Assembly: GCA_029565675.1 (NCBI GenBank)
Contig: JAKQNP010000051.1
Span: 62,001 to 126,000, forward strand
Reading direction: 5' to 3'
Length of the DNA: 64,000 nt
From: a bacterium
GTDB taxonomy: Bacteria > Zhuqueibacterota > Zhuqueibacteria > Residuimicrobiales > Oceaniaggregativiventaceae
Made by a program: the position numbers and the translations under genes
Shown: one piece after another, positions 54,136-61,406 of the stretch
Layout of the letters: the number at the start of each line of letters is the position of its first letter
Numbering within the stretch: the first letter of the stretch is position 1
The notes under the pieces: model-generated
The model's database searches: none
What the model was told of the DNA's origin: nothing
Seen by the model: only the letters and a program-made list of their open reading frames with translations

Positions 54136-57100
54136 ATGCTCGACAAGGAGCGCCGGGTTCTGGAAGCTCGGATCGATGTTTTTCTGCAGCATTTGCAGAC
54201 ACTTTTTTATCCGCAGACAGTCGAACTGTCAGCGACTTTCGGAGCCTGTGCAGAGGATATCGATTTTGCTGCGCGCTTGTCCGTCGTTCAACACCCGGTG
54301 AGCAAAGGGCAGGAGTGGGGCGAAAATTTCCAGACCGGCTGGTTTCATTTGGTCGGCGTTGTGCCGGCTGAGTGGCGGGGCAAGCCGGTTTATGGCCGGC
54401 TGAATATCGGTGGAGAAGGGTTGGTTTACTCAGCATCAGGCGAGCCTCTGGCATCGATCAGCATGCACTCGGTCTGGCAGCCGGGCTTCAAACGCGACCG
54501 TTTTTTGGTCATCGAATCGGCTCACGGGGGTGAAACCGTTGACCTGTGGATTGAAGCCACTGCCGCTCAACTTTTCGGGTTGCAGCTGCAGCGCGATCCA
54601 GCACTACAGAATCCGCAGCGTTTTGGCCATTATCGCCCGGCGATACAGGATCTCTCACTTGCCTTGTTCCGCGAGGATGTCTGGCGGTTGCACAACGATT
54701 GTCGCCTGCTCGACAGGCTCATGCGTTCTTTGTCGGACCGCAGTGTGCGCCGGGCGCGCATCCTGCAGGCGCTCATGCAATCGATCGATCGATTCAATGA
54801 AACTGACCAGGGCGTCGAATGCGCACGAAAAGCACTCCAACCCGAACTGCAAAAACTCGCTTCAGCCTCTGATCTGCATACCACTGCGGTCGGCCATGCT
54901 CATCTTGATACCGCCTGGCTGTGGCCGCTGGGCGAAACCGTGCGCAAATGCGGCCGCACGTTTCTGACGCAAGCGATGCTGTTGGAAAAATATCCCGATT
55001 ATGTTTTTGGCGCCTCTATGCCGCAGCATTACGTCTTTTGCCAACAGCGCTACCCTGCCGTCTATGAGCGGGTAAAAAAACTGGTGGCAAAAGGCCGCTG
55101 GGAACCGCAGGGCGGTATGTGGGTCGAAGCCGACTGCAACCTGATCGGCGGCGAATCCATGGTGCGGCAGATTCTGCATGGAAAAGGTTTTTTCCGCGAC
55201 GAATTTGGCATCGATGTGCGCCATCTCTGGCTGCCCGATGTCTTTGGCTACAGCGCCAATTTACCGCAAATCCTGAAAAAAAGCGGCATCACCACCATGG
55301 TCACCCAAAAGCTCTGCTGGAACCGCTTTAATCGGTTTCCGCACCACGCTTTTAACTGGCGCGGCATCGACGGCAGCGAGGTCGTTGTCCATTTTCCGCC
55401 TGAAGATACCTACAACAGCGAACTGTCGCCGGCGGCGTTGCGCTATGCGCAGGAGAATTTCGAAGAACGAGCTGTGCTCGATGAGTTTCTCACCCTGTTC
55501 GGCATCGGCGACGGCGGCGGCGGACCGACCGAGGAGATGATTGAAACCGGTCTCAAACTGCACGATCTCGAAGCCTGTCCACAAGTTCGCTTTGGCCCGG
55601 CGCAACCCTTCCTTGATCGTTTGGCAGAACACAAAGAAAAACTCAAGACCTGGACAGGTGAGCTCTATTTCGAGCTGCACCGCGGCACCCTGACCACTCA
55701 AGCATTCAACAAAAAGATGAATCGCAGGTTGGAGCTGCGGTTGCGCGAGCTGGAAGTTCTGTTCAGCGGTCTACCCCTTGCCGATTATCCGCAATCGGAT
55801 CTCGATCGATTGTGGAAATCTTTGCTGCTGCTCCAGTTTCACGATATACTGCCAGGCTCCAGCATAGGCCAGGTCTATGCGGACTGCCGCATAGCCTATG
55901 CTGGAATGGAAAAGCAGGCCGATCGGTTGCTGCAGCGCGCTGAAGCTGCCTGGGTCGAGCCGGCACAGGATTCGCTGGCGCTGGTCAATACTTTGTCCAC
56001 GCCCTATTGCCGGCCGCTTCTTTTGCCAGAAGAGTGGCGGGGATTCGCGGTTACCGATGAGGACGATAACTCGATTGCCGTGCAGGACAGCGAAACAGGC
56101 GCACTGGTGCAGATCGACATTCCAGCCCTGGCGATCAAAACGATTAAAAAAGGTGTTCGCCGGCTGCAGAAAAAAGAGACCAATGAAGGGCTGGTGCTGG
56201 AAAATGAGTTGATACGCTACGAATTCGGGTCGGACGGCACCATCTCCTCTGCCTACGACAAAGAAGCGGAATTCGAGGTGTTGAGAGGCCAAGGTGGCAA
56301 TGTCATTTCGCTTTATGAGGACAGGCCGACCGACTGGGATGCCTGGGAAATCGAACATTACTATGAAAACCAACTCCTCGAACAGGCGAAAACAGTGCAT
56401 CATTCGGCCGGATCTGCGGGACCGATCAGCCGCTCGCTCGGTTTCGAGTTCCGTATTGCCGGCTCTTTCATTCACCAGCAAATCGTTCTCAGCGCCAACA
56501 GCAAGCGCCTCGATTTTGTTACTCAGGTTGATTGGCAGGAGCGCCATAAAATGTTGCGTGTCGCTTTCGAAACCTGCCTGCATGCCGATCAGGCGGTCTA
56601 TGAAATCCAGTACGGCGCCATTGTTCGGCCGACCCATCGCAATACAAGCTGGGATGCGGCCAGGTTCGAAGTGGCAGGCCATCGCTGGGCTGATCTTTCC
56701 GAACGCGATTATGGCGTCGCTTTGCTCAACAACTGCAAGTATGGCCACAAAATCACCAGCAGCACCATCGATCTCAATCTTTTGCGCGCCACCACCAATC
56801 CCGATCCGGAGGCTGACCGCGGCAGCCACGAATTCATCTATAGCCTGTTGCCGCATATCGGGGATCTGGCCGATTCGGGAGTGGTTGCAGAAGCCGCACA
56901 GTTGAATCAACCGGTTGTGGTTTTTCGCGGCAGGGCGCGGCAATCCAATCTGTTGCCGGTTCGCCTGTTGGGCGATGGTGTGGTTCTCGAAGTGGCCAAG
57001 AAAGCCGAAAAAAACAATGATTTGATCCTGCGGTTCTATGAATGCCGCGGCCGGCGGGCGAAAGCAAAGCTGCTTGTGCAACAGGCCGATGTGCACCTGT

Positions 57101-57213
57101 TTACGACAACGTTGCTGGAAGAGGGCGAAAAGGCGGTCGAAATCATCGATGGCTGCGCTGCTCTCGAATTCACCCCCTTTGAGATCAAGACTTTCAGACT
57201 GCAGGCCATCTAA
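54136..57213 (+). CDS. GH38 alpha-mannosidase
   Basis: 1025 residues from the ATG at 54136, 5 bases after AAGGAAGGG; an ATG at 54118 lies in front of that site. The zinc motif is H254-A-H256-L-D258 (VGHAHLDTAWLWPL), and the nucleophile is D368 in WLPDVFGYSANLPQIL. The Ams1-like N-terminal beta-domain (GRLNIGGEGLVYSASGEPL), the helical middle domain and a long C-terminal beta-region (residues about 640-1025) have the layout of class II, Ams1/YbgG-type alpha-mannosidases. It lacks a signal peptide, so it probably acts in the cytoplasm on imported mannosides, unlike the exported GH20 and GH116 enzymes. A strong bidirectional terminator follows. Confidence 0.93.
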   Translation: MLDKERRVLEARIDVFLQHLQTLFYPQTVELSATFGACAEDIDFAARLSVVQHPVSKGQEWGENFQTGWFHLVGVVPAEWRGKPVYGRLNIGGEGLVYSASGEPLASISMHSVWQPGFKRDRFLVIESAHGGETVDLWIEATAAQLFGLQLQRDPALQNPQRFGHYRPAIQDLSLALFREDVWRLHNDCRLLDRLMRSLSDRSVRRARILQALMQSIDRFNETDQGVECARKALQPELQKLASASDLHTTAVGHAHLDTAWLWPLGETVRKCGRTFLTQAMLLEKYPDYVFGASMPQHYVFCQQRYPAVYERVKKLVAKGRWEPQGGMWVEADCNLIGGESMVRQILHGKGFFRDEFGIDVRHLWLPDVFGYSANLPQILKKSGITTMVTQKLCWNRFNRFPHHAFNWRGIDGSEVVVHFPPEDTYNSELSPAALRYAQENFEERAVLDEFLTLFGIGDGGGGPTEEMIETGLKLHDLEACPQVRFGPAQPFLDRLAEHKEKLKTWTGELYFELHRGTLTTQAFNKKMNRRLELRLRELEVLFSGLPLADYPQSDLDRLWKSLLLLQFHDILPGSSIGQVYADCRIAYAGMEKQADRLLQRAEAAWVEPAQDSLALVNTLSTPYCRPLLLPEEWRGFAVTDEDDNSIAVQDSETGALVQIDIPALAIKTIKKGVRRLQKKETNEGLVLENELIRYEFGSDGTISSAYDKEAEFEVLRGQGGNVISLYEDRPTDWDAWEIEHYYENQLLEQAKTVHHSAGSAGPISRSLGFEFRIAGSFIHQQIVLSANSKRLDFVTQVDWQERHKMLRVAFETCLHADQAVYEIQYGAIVRPTHRNTSWDAARFEVAGHRWADLSERDYGVALLNNCKYGHKITSSTIDLNLLRATTNPDPEADRGSHEFIYSLLPHIGDLADSGVVAEAAQLNQPVVVFRGRARQSNLLPVRLLGDGVVLEVAKKAEKNNDLILRFYECRGRRAKAKLLVQQADVHLFTTTLLEEGEKAVEIIDGCAALEFTPFEIKTFRLQAI

Positions 57214-57245
57214 CGTCGCAGCAAATACGGAAGCGGAGCGCAAAA

Positions 57246-57283
57246 AAAAATCCCGGGCGTCGGAATCGGCGGCCGGGATTTTT
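57246..57283. terminator. Bidirectional terminator between GH38 and KDG kinase genes
   Basis: Inverted repeat AAAAATCCCGG (57246-57256)/CCGGGATTTTT (57273-57283) with a 16-base spacer that can pair partly. It has a T run on both strands and lies between two converging genes. Confidence 0.9.
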
Positions 57284-57301
57284 GCTTTATCGCTAGAAGA
57301 C

Positions 57302-58402
57302 TCAGCGGTCGACGCGTGCACCGCCGCCGGCAACCATTTTTTCCACTTCTTTCAGGGTTGCCATTGAGGTGTCGCCCGGTGTGGTCATGGCCAGAGCGCC
57401 GTGGGCGGCGCCGTATTCCACTGCTTTCTGCGCATCATTGAAGGTGAGAAAACCATAGATCAACCCCGAGGCAAAGCTGTCTCCCCCGCCGACGCGGTCG
57501 AGTATCTCGAGGTTTTCGCGATGCGCGGCTTCATAGACTTTGCCGTCTGCCCAGCAGATGGCGCCCCAGTCGTTGATCGAGGCAGTCTTGACGGTGCGCA
57601 GGGTGGTGCCGACCGCCTTGAAATTGGGATAGACCTTGACTGCCCGTTCGATCATTTTTTTAAAACCGCCGATATTGAGCTCTGTCAGCTTTTGGTCGAC
57701 GCCCTCCACTTCGAATCCCAGACAGGCGGTGAAATCTTCTTCGTTGCCGATCATCACATCGACGTACGGCGCCAGGCGTTGGTTCACTTCCTGGGCTTTT
57801 TCCTTTCCGCCTATGCTTTTCCACAGCGACGGCCGGTAGTTGAGGTCATAAGAAACAATCGTGCCGTTCTTTTTGGCGGCGATCATCGCTTCTTCCACCA
57901 CCTGCGGGGTCGTTTCGGAGAGGGCGGCAAAGATACCGCCGGTGTGAAACCAGCGCGTTTTCAGGATGGAAAAGATGTCATCCCAGTCGATATCGCCTTT
58001 TTTGAGCTGTGAGGCGGCGGTCAGGCCGCGGTCGCTGACGCCGACGGCGCCGCGGATGCCGAAACCGCGCTCAGTAAAATTGAGGCCGTTGCGCACGGTG
58101 CGGCCGATACCGTCATAGGGAACCCAGCGGATCAGCGATGTGTCGACTCCGCCCTGCAGGATGAAATCTTCGATCAGACGGCCGATCGCATTGTCGGCAA
58201 ACGCGGTCACCACCGCGGTGCGCAGACCGAAACAGCGCCGCAGGCCGCGGGCGACATTGTACTCGCCACCGCCTTCCCAGACGCGGAATTCGCGTGCGGT
58301 GTGGATCCTGCCTTCGCCTGGATCAAGGCGAAGCATGATTTCGCCCAATGAAATTTGATCGTATCGGCATTCGTTTGCCGGTTTGAGATCGAGTCGTGCC
58401 AT
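57302..58402 (-). CDS. 2-keto-3-deoxygluconate kinase-like PfkB sugar kinase
   Basis: 366 residues from the ATG at 58402 (AGGAG 8 bases upstream). It is a PfkB-fold kinase: LGEIMLRLDP at the start, GGGEYNVARGLRR in the sugar-binding part, and DRVGGGDSFASGLIYG near residue 308 with the catalytic aspartate. The EIMLRLDPG opening and the adjacent KDPG aldolase gene support 2-dehydro-3-deoxygluconate as substrate (giving KDPG). The gene lies 88 bases after the aldolase stop on the same strand, so they form a KDG-to-pyruvate module fed by uronates, gluconate or oxidised sugars. No start before 58402 has a better ribosome site. Confidence 0.85.
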   Translation of the reverse strand: MARLDLKPANECRYDQISLGEIMLRLDPGEGRIHTAREFRVWEGGGEYNVARGLRRCFGLRTAVVTAFADNAIGRLIEDFILQGGVDTSLIRWVPYDGIGRTVRNGLNFTERGFGIRGAVGVSDRGLTAASQLKKGDIDWDDIFSILKTRWFHTGGIFAALSETTPQVVEEAMIAAKKNGTIVSYDLNYRPSLWKSIGGKEKAQEVNQRLAPYVDVMIGNEEDFTACLGFEVEGVDQKLTELNIGGFKKMIERAVKVYPNFKAVGTTLRTVKTASINDWGAICWADGKVYEAAHRENLEILDRVGGGDSFASGLIYGFLTFNDAQKAVEYGAAHGALAMTTPGDTSMATLKEVEKMVAGGGARVDR

Positions 58403-58490
58403 ATCACTTGCTCCTGTTGTGTTTGCATTGATCGATTGCCGTGCGGTTCGCTTGCCGCGGCCGAACCGGATGCTGAACAAAACGCGTTGT

Positions 58491-59114
58491 TCAGCGGGAT
58501 AACCCCACTGCCTCGCGGGTCAGACGGGTGACAGCGGCAAAATCATGCGCTGCGATCAAATCCGATTTGACCATCCAGCTGCCGCCGCATGCCCAGACCT
58601 TGGAAAAAGCGAGATAGTCGCGCAGATTTGCGGCTGAGATGCCGCCGGTCGGGATGAAACGCATGGCACCGTAAGGCGCACTGATCGCCTTCAGGGTCTT
58701 GAGTCCGCCGAACGCTTCGGCCGGAAAGAATTTGACCACTTGCAGCCCAAATCCCAACGCCTGCTCGATATCGGTCGGAGTGGCGATACCTGGAGTAATC
58801 GGGATGGTGTTTTCGAGGCAGTACGAGACCACTTTGGGATTAAATCCGGGCGATACGATGAACCTCGCACCACTGTCGACAGCGATGCGCACCTGCTCCA
58901 CGTTCAGCACCGTTCCGGCGCCGACCAGCATATCGCCGCGTTTGGCCAGTTTTTCGATGCTGGCGGCTGCCGCAGCAGTGCGAAAGGTGATCTCGGCAAC
59001 CGCCAGACCGCCGTCGACCAGCGCCTGGCCCAGCGCGTCCGCATTGGCTGCATCGTCGATGGCGACCACCGGAATGATCCGAAATTCGCGCAACTGTTCC
59101 AGAAGAGGATCCAT
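58491..59114 (-). CDS. eda: KDPG/KHG aldolase
   Basis: 207 residues, the normal size. Schiff-base lysine K128 lies in QVVKFFPAEAFGG, the catalytic glutamate E41 in VAEITFRT, and SPGFNP, ITPGIATPTD and FIPTGGI are the family phosphate and substrate loops. The enzyme splits 2-keto-3-deoxy-6-phosphogluconate to pyruvate and glyceraldehyde-3-phosphate and often also acts on 4-hydroxy-2-oxoglutarate. Its GGAG ribosome site is inside the last codons of the upstream FKBP gene, with the ATG four bases past that stop, so the two are translationally linked. It is followed by the KDG kinase, completing the lower Entner-Doudoroff step. Confidence 0.93.
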   Translation of the reverse strand: MDPLLEQLREFRIIPVVAIDDAANADALGQALVDGGLAVAEITFRTAAAAASIEKLAKRGDMLVGAGTVLNVEQVRIAVDSGARFIVSPGFNPKVVSYCLENTIPITPGIATPTDIEQALGFGLQVVKFFPAEAFGGLKTLKAISAPYGAMRFIPTGGISAANLRDYLAFSKVWACGGSWMVKSDLIAAHDFAAVTRLTREAVGLSR

Positions 59115-59117
59115 TTC

Positions 59118-59552
59118 TTACTCCTTGTTGATATCGATCAGGGTGATGTCAAAATTCAATGTCTTGCCCGCCATCGGATGGTTGCCGTCCAACTGGACGG
59201 CGCTGTCACTGATAGCGCGGACGACAAAGGTGTGGCGACGGCCGTCTTCGGCCTCGACTTGCAGCTTCAATCCGACCTGAGGTGTGATATCTGCGGGGAA
59301 TTGGGAGCGTTCGATATCAAAGATCAGGTCCTTGTTTTGTTCGCCATAGGCTTCTTGCGGCGGAATCCGAACCTGCACCTGTTCATCGATGCTCTTGCCG
59401 ATCACCGCTGTCTCGAATCCGGGGATCACCTGGTTTTGGCCGAGGGTAAATTCGAGGGGCTCGCGGCCTTCAGACGAATCGAAAACCTCGCCGTCGTCAA
59501 AGTAACCTTTGTAATGAACTTTGACAGTGTCGCCGGTTTGCGCATTTTGCAT
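59118..59552 (-). CDS. SlyD-like FKBP-type peptidylprolyl isomerase
   Basis: 144 residues from the ATG at 59552 (AGAGGA 6 bases upstream); a longer open frame upstream overlaps the channel gene and is not protein-like. The FKBP core has VKVHYKGYFDDGEVFDSSEG, LEFTLGQNQVIPGFE and the IF-domain insert from about residue 65 to 120 (RIPPQEAYGEQNKDLI, GRRHTFVVRAI), ending NHPMAGKTLNFDITL, the standard SlyD closing motif. It lacks the histidine-rich metal-binding tail of E. coli SlyD. It acts as a cytoplasmic folding helper and is co-transcribed with eda. Confidence 0.92.
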   Translation of the reverse strand: MQNAQTGDTVKVHYKGYFDDGEVFDSSEGREPLEFTLGQNQVIPGFETAVIGKSIDEQVQVRIPPQEAYGEQNKDLIFDIERSQFPADITPQVGLKLQVEAEDGRRHTFVVRAISDSAVQLDGNHPMAGKTLNFDITLIDINKE

Positions 59553-59632
59553 GTGATTTCCTCTGTTGGTTGTATGACTTGCCGGAAATGATGCGGGCCG
59601 ATATCCGAAAGTGACCCCTTGTTCGCGGGTGA

Positions 59633-60460
59633 CTATAGCCGGGTGCCGCAGTTTTTGCAGTATTTTGCGTCGGGATCGTGGCCTTCTTTGCTGCAGTGCG
59701 GACAGGCCTGAGTTGTAACTTCTTTTCTCGCGGCGATGGCGATCTCGGCGGTGATGATGCCGGTCGGCACCGCAATTATGGCATAACCGATCAGCATTAC
59801 CACTGAGGCCAGAATCTGGCCGAGCGTGCTGTGCGGCGAGATGTCGCCGTACCCGACCGTGGTCAGGGTGACGATTGCCCAATAGATGCTGCGCGGGATG
59901 CTGGTAAAACCGCTCTCCGGGCTCTCGACCACATACATCGCCGAACCCAAAGCCACCACCAACGTCAAAACCATAAACATGAAAACCGCAATTTTGCGCT
60001 GGCTTGCGCGCAGCGCATGCAGGAGCAACTGCGCTTCCTGCAGATACTTGACCAGTTTAAATACCCTGAAGATGCGCAGGATCCGCAGGATGCGGATGAC
60101 CAGAAGAAAATGCAGCCCCGGCAAAAAGGTGCTGAAATAGGTGGGCAAAATGGCAAACAAATCGATGACGCCAAAAAAACTGGTGGCATAGCTCAACGGT
60201 CGGCTTACGGACAGCAGGCGCAAGAGATACTCAATAGTAAAAAGAATGGTAAAAAACCATTCGATGATATAGAGGGCACCGCCAATTCGCACATGGACCG
60301 ACGCGATGCTGTCGAGCATCACCGTCGTGACACTGAACAGGATAAAAATGATCAGCATCACGTCGAAGAGTTTGCCTTCCCGGGTATCCGCCTCGAAGAT
60401 GATTTCGTGCATTCGGGAGCGGAACGGCCCTGGTTCGAGATGAACAATTCTTTTGTGCAT
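59633..60460 (-). CDS. Voltage-gated-type potassium channel with C-terminal zinc ribbon
   Basis: 275 residues from the ATG at 60460; the weak ribosome site leaves the start a little uncertain, but the longer open frame upstream is not channel-like. Six membrane helices: S1-S3 lie at about 31-110, S4 at 121-140 is arginine-rich at every third position (RILRILRIFRVFKLVKYL), and the pore has TLTTVGYGD (filter 201-206). S6 ends near 240. The tail holds four cysteines in a C-x2-C…C-x2-C zinc-ribbon (C253, C256, C268, C271; CPHCSKEG and CKNCG). No RCK/TrkA domain follows. It should pass potassium through the inner membrane. The zinc ribbon is an uncommon regulatory tail. Confidence 0.92.
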   Translation of the reverse strand: MHKRIVHLEPGPFRSRMHEIIFEADTREGKLFDVMLIIFILFSVTTVMLDSIASVHVRIGGALYIIEWFFTILFTIEYLLRLLSVSRPLSYATSFFGVIDLFAILPTYFSTFLPGLHFLLVIRILRILRIFRVFKLVKYLQEAQLLLHALRASQRKIAVFMFMVLTLVVALGSAMYVVESPESGFTSIPRSIYWAIVTLTTVGYGDISPHSTLGQILASVVMLIGYAIIAVPTGIITAEIAIAARKEVTTQACPHCSKEGHDPDAKYCKNCGTRL

Positions 60461-60674
60461 CGCTGTTTCGTTTATGAATGAAAAACGGATCTTTTGGCTT
60501 GGCAAAAGATACGGAACACGCCGCAAAAGTTCAACAGCAAAAATTGTGCTGCCGCCTGCCGCAATCGCCGACTGACGGAATGCAGCGGTGGTTCGGCGAT
60601 CATGTGGCAGGCGCTGCAAGAGCGGGTGCTTTACAGAGATATTGTCGGGCCTTCCGCGAGTATTGCGCTCCGGC

Positions 60675-61382
60675 TCAGTTGAGATCCATTTGGAGCAGCC
60701 TCTGTTTTCGCATTCCATCCTGCAGATGGCGAACAAATTGCCTGGCGGTTTTTTTGCTGTTTTTCTTGATCGTTTTGGCGATTGCCGCCGCGGTTTCTGC
60801 ATCGAGCTGAGCCAGACTTTCGGCGATGCGGTTTTGTATCGTGGCCGCAACCGCTGCGCGAAGGCGCTTGTCGAGCTTTTTATCTGACAGTTTTTCAGTC
60901 GGCGAGATCGAAAAAGTCGAATAGCCGCGCAAATTGAGGACCTGAGGCCACTCTTTGATATCGATCTCGATGCCCACGACGCCACCGGCAGGCAAGGTGG
61001 TATGCACGCTGCGCAGGAGCAGGGTGGCAAAATCGGTCAACATGGGATGATGGCCGACCACCATGACGCGCGAGACCTGGTTGTCCAGTTTTGCCAGCAT
61101 GTCGAACAGAATATCGGTGTTTTCCTGATCATAGAGCGCCGACTCGATGACCAGGGATTCCGTCGAACAGCCGAAACGCTCGGCGAACAAGGCCGCTGTA
61201 TGCAGAGCGCGCTGAGCGGAGCTGGTGATCAACAAGTCGGGAATTTGCTTGCTTTTGGCCAGTTTTTTCGCAACCCGTTCGATATCTTTGATGCCGGTTT
61301 TTGTCAACGGCCGATCGATGTCCTGCATATCGCTTTTCTCGGGCGCAGCTTCACCATGACGCACAAGACAGATGGTTTTCAA
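60675..61382 (-). CDS. SixA-like histidine phosphatase with extended C-terminus
   Basis: 235 residues from a TTG at 61382 with GGGGAAG upstream. CLVRHGEA carries the catalytic RHG, DRPLTKTGIKDIERVA is the SixA-like second block, LITSSAQRALHTAALFAE and VMVVGHHPML (second histidine) complete a SixA-type core of about 155 residues. SixA dephosphorylates phosphohistidine in two-component or PTS proteins. About 75 more residues follow that are lysine/arginine/alanine-rich and probably helical (KLDKRLRAAVAATIQNRI, KTIKKNSKKTARQFVRHL), absent from classical SixA (about 160 residues). The extension may bind nucleic acid, polyphosphate or a partner, but this is a guess from charge. Confidence 0.82.
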   Translation of the reverse strand: MKTICLVRHGEAAPEKSDMQDIDRPLTKTGIKDIERVAKKLAKSKQIPDLLITSSAQRALHTAALFAERFGCSTESLVIESALYDQENTDILFDMLAKLDNQVSRVMVVGHHPMLTDFATLLLRSVHTTLPAGGVVGIEIDIKEWPQVLNLRGYSTFSISPTEKLSDKKLDKRLRAAVAATIQNRIAESLAQLDAETAAAIAKTIKKNSKKTARQFVRHLQDGMRKQRLLQMDLN

Positions 61383-61406
61383 GGTCTTCCCCTTTGATTG
61401 AATTGG

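Noticed and set aside
55771-57333. Minus-strand open frame of 520 codons
   Set aside because: It is antisense to the clear GH38 gene, has no family-like features, and has no ribosome site.
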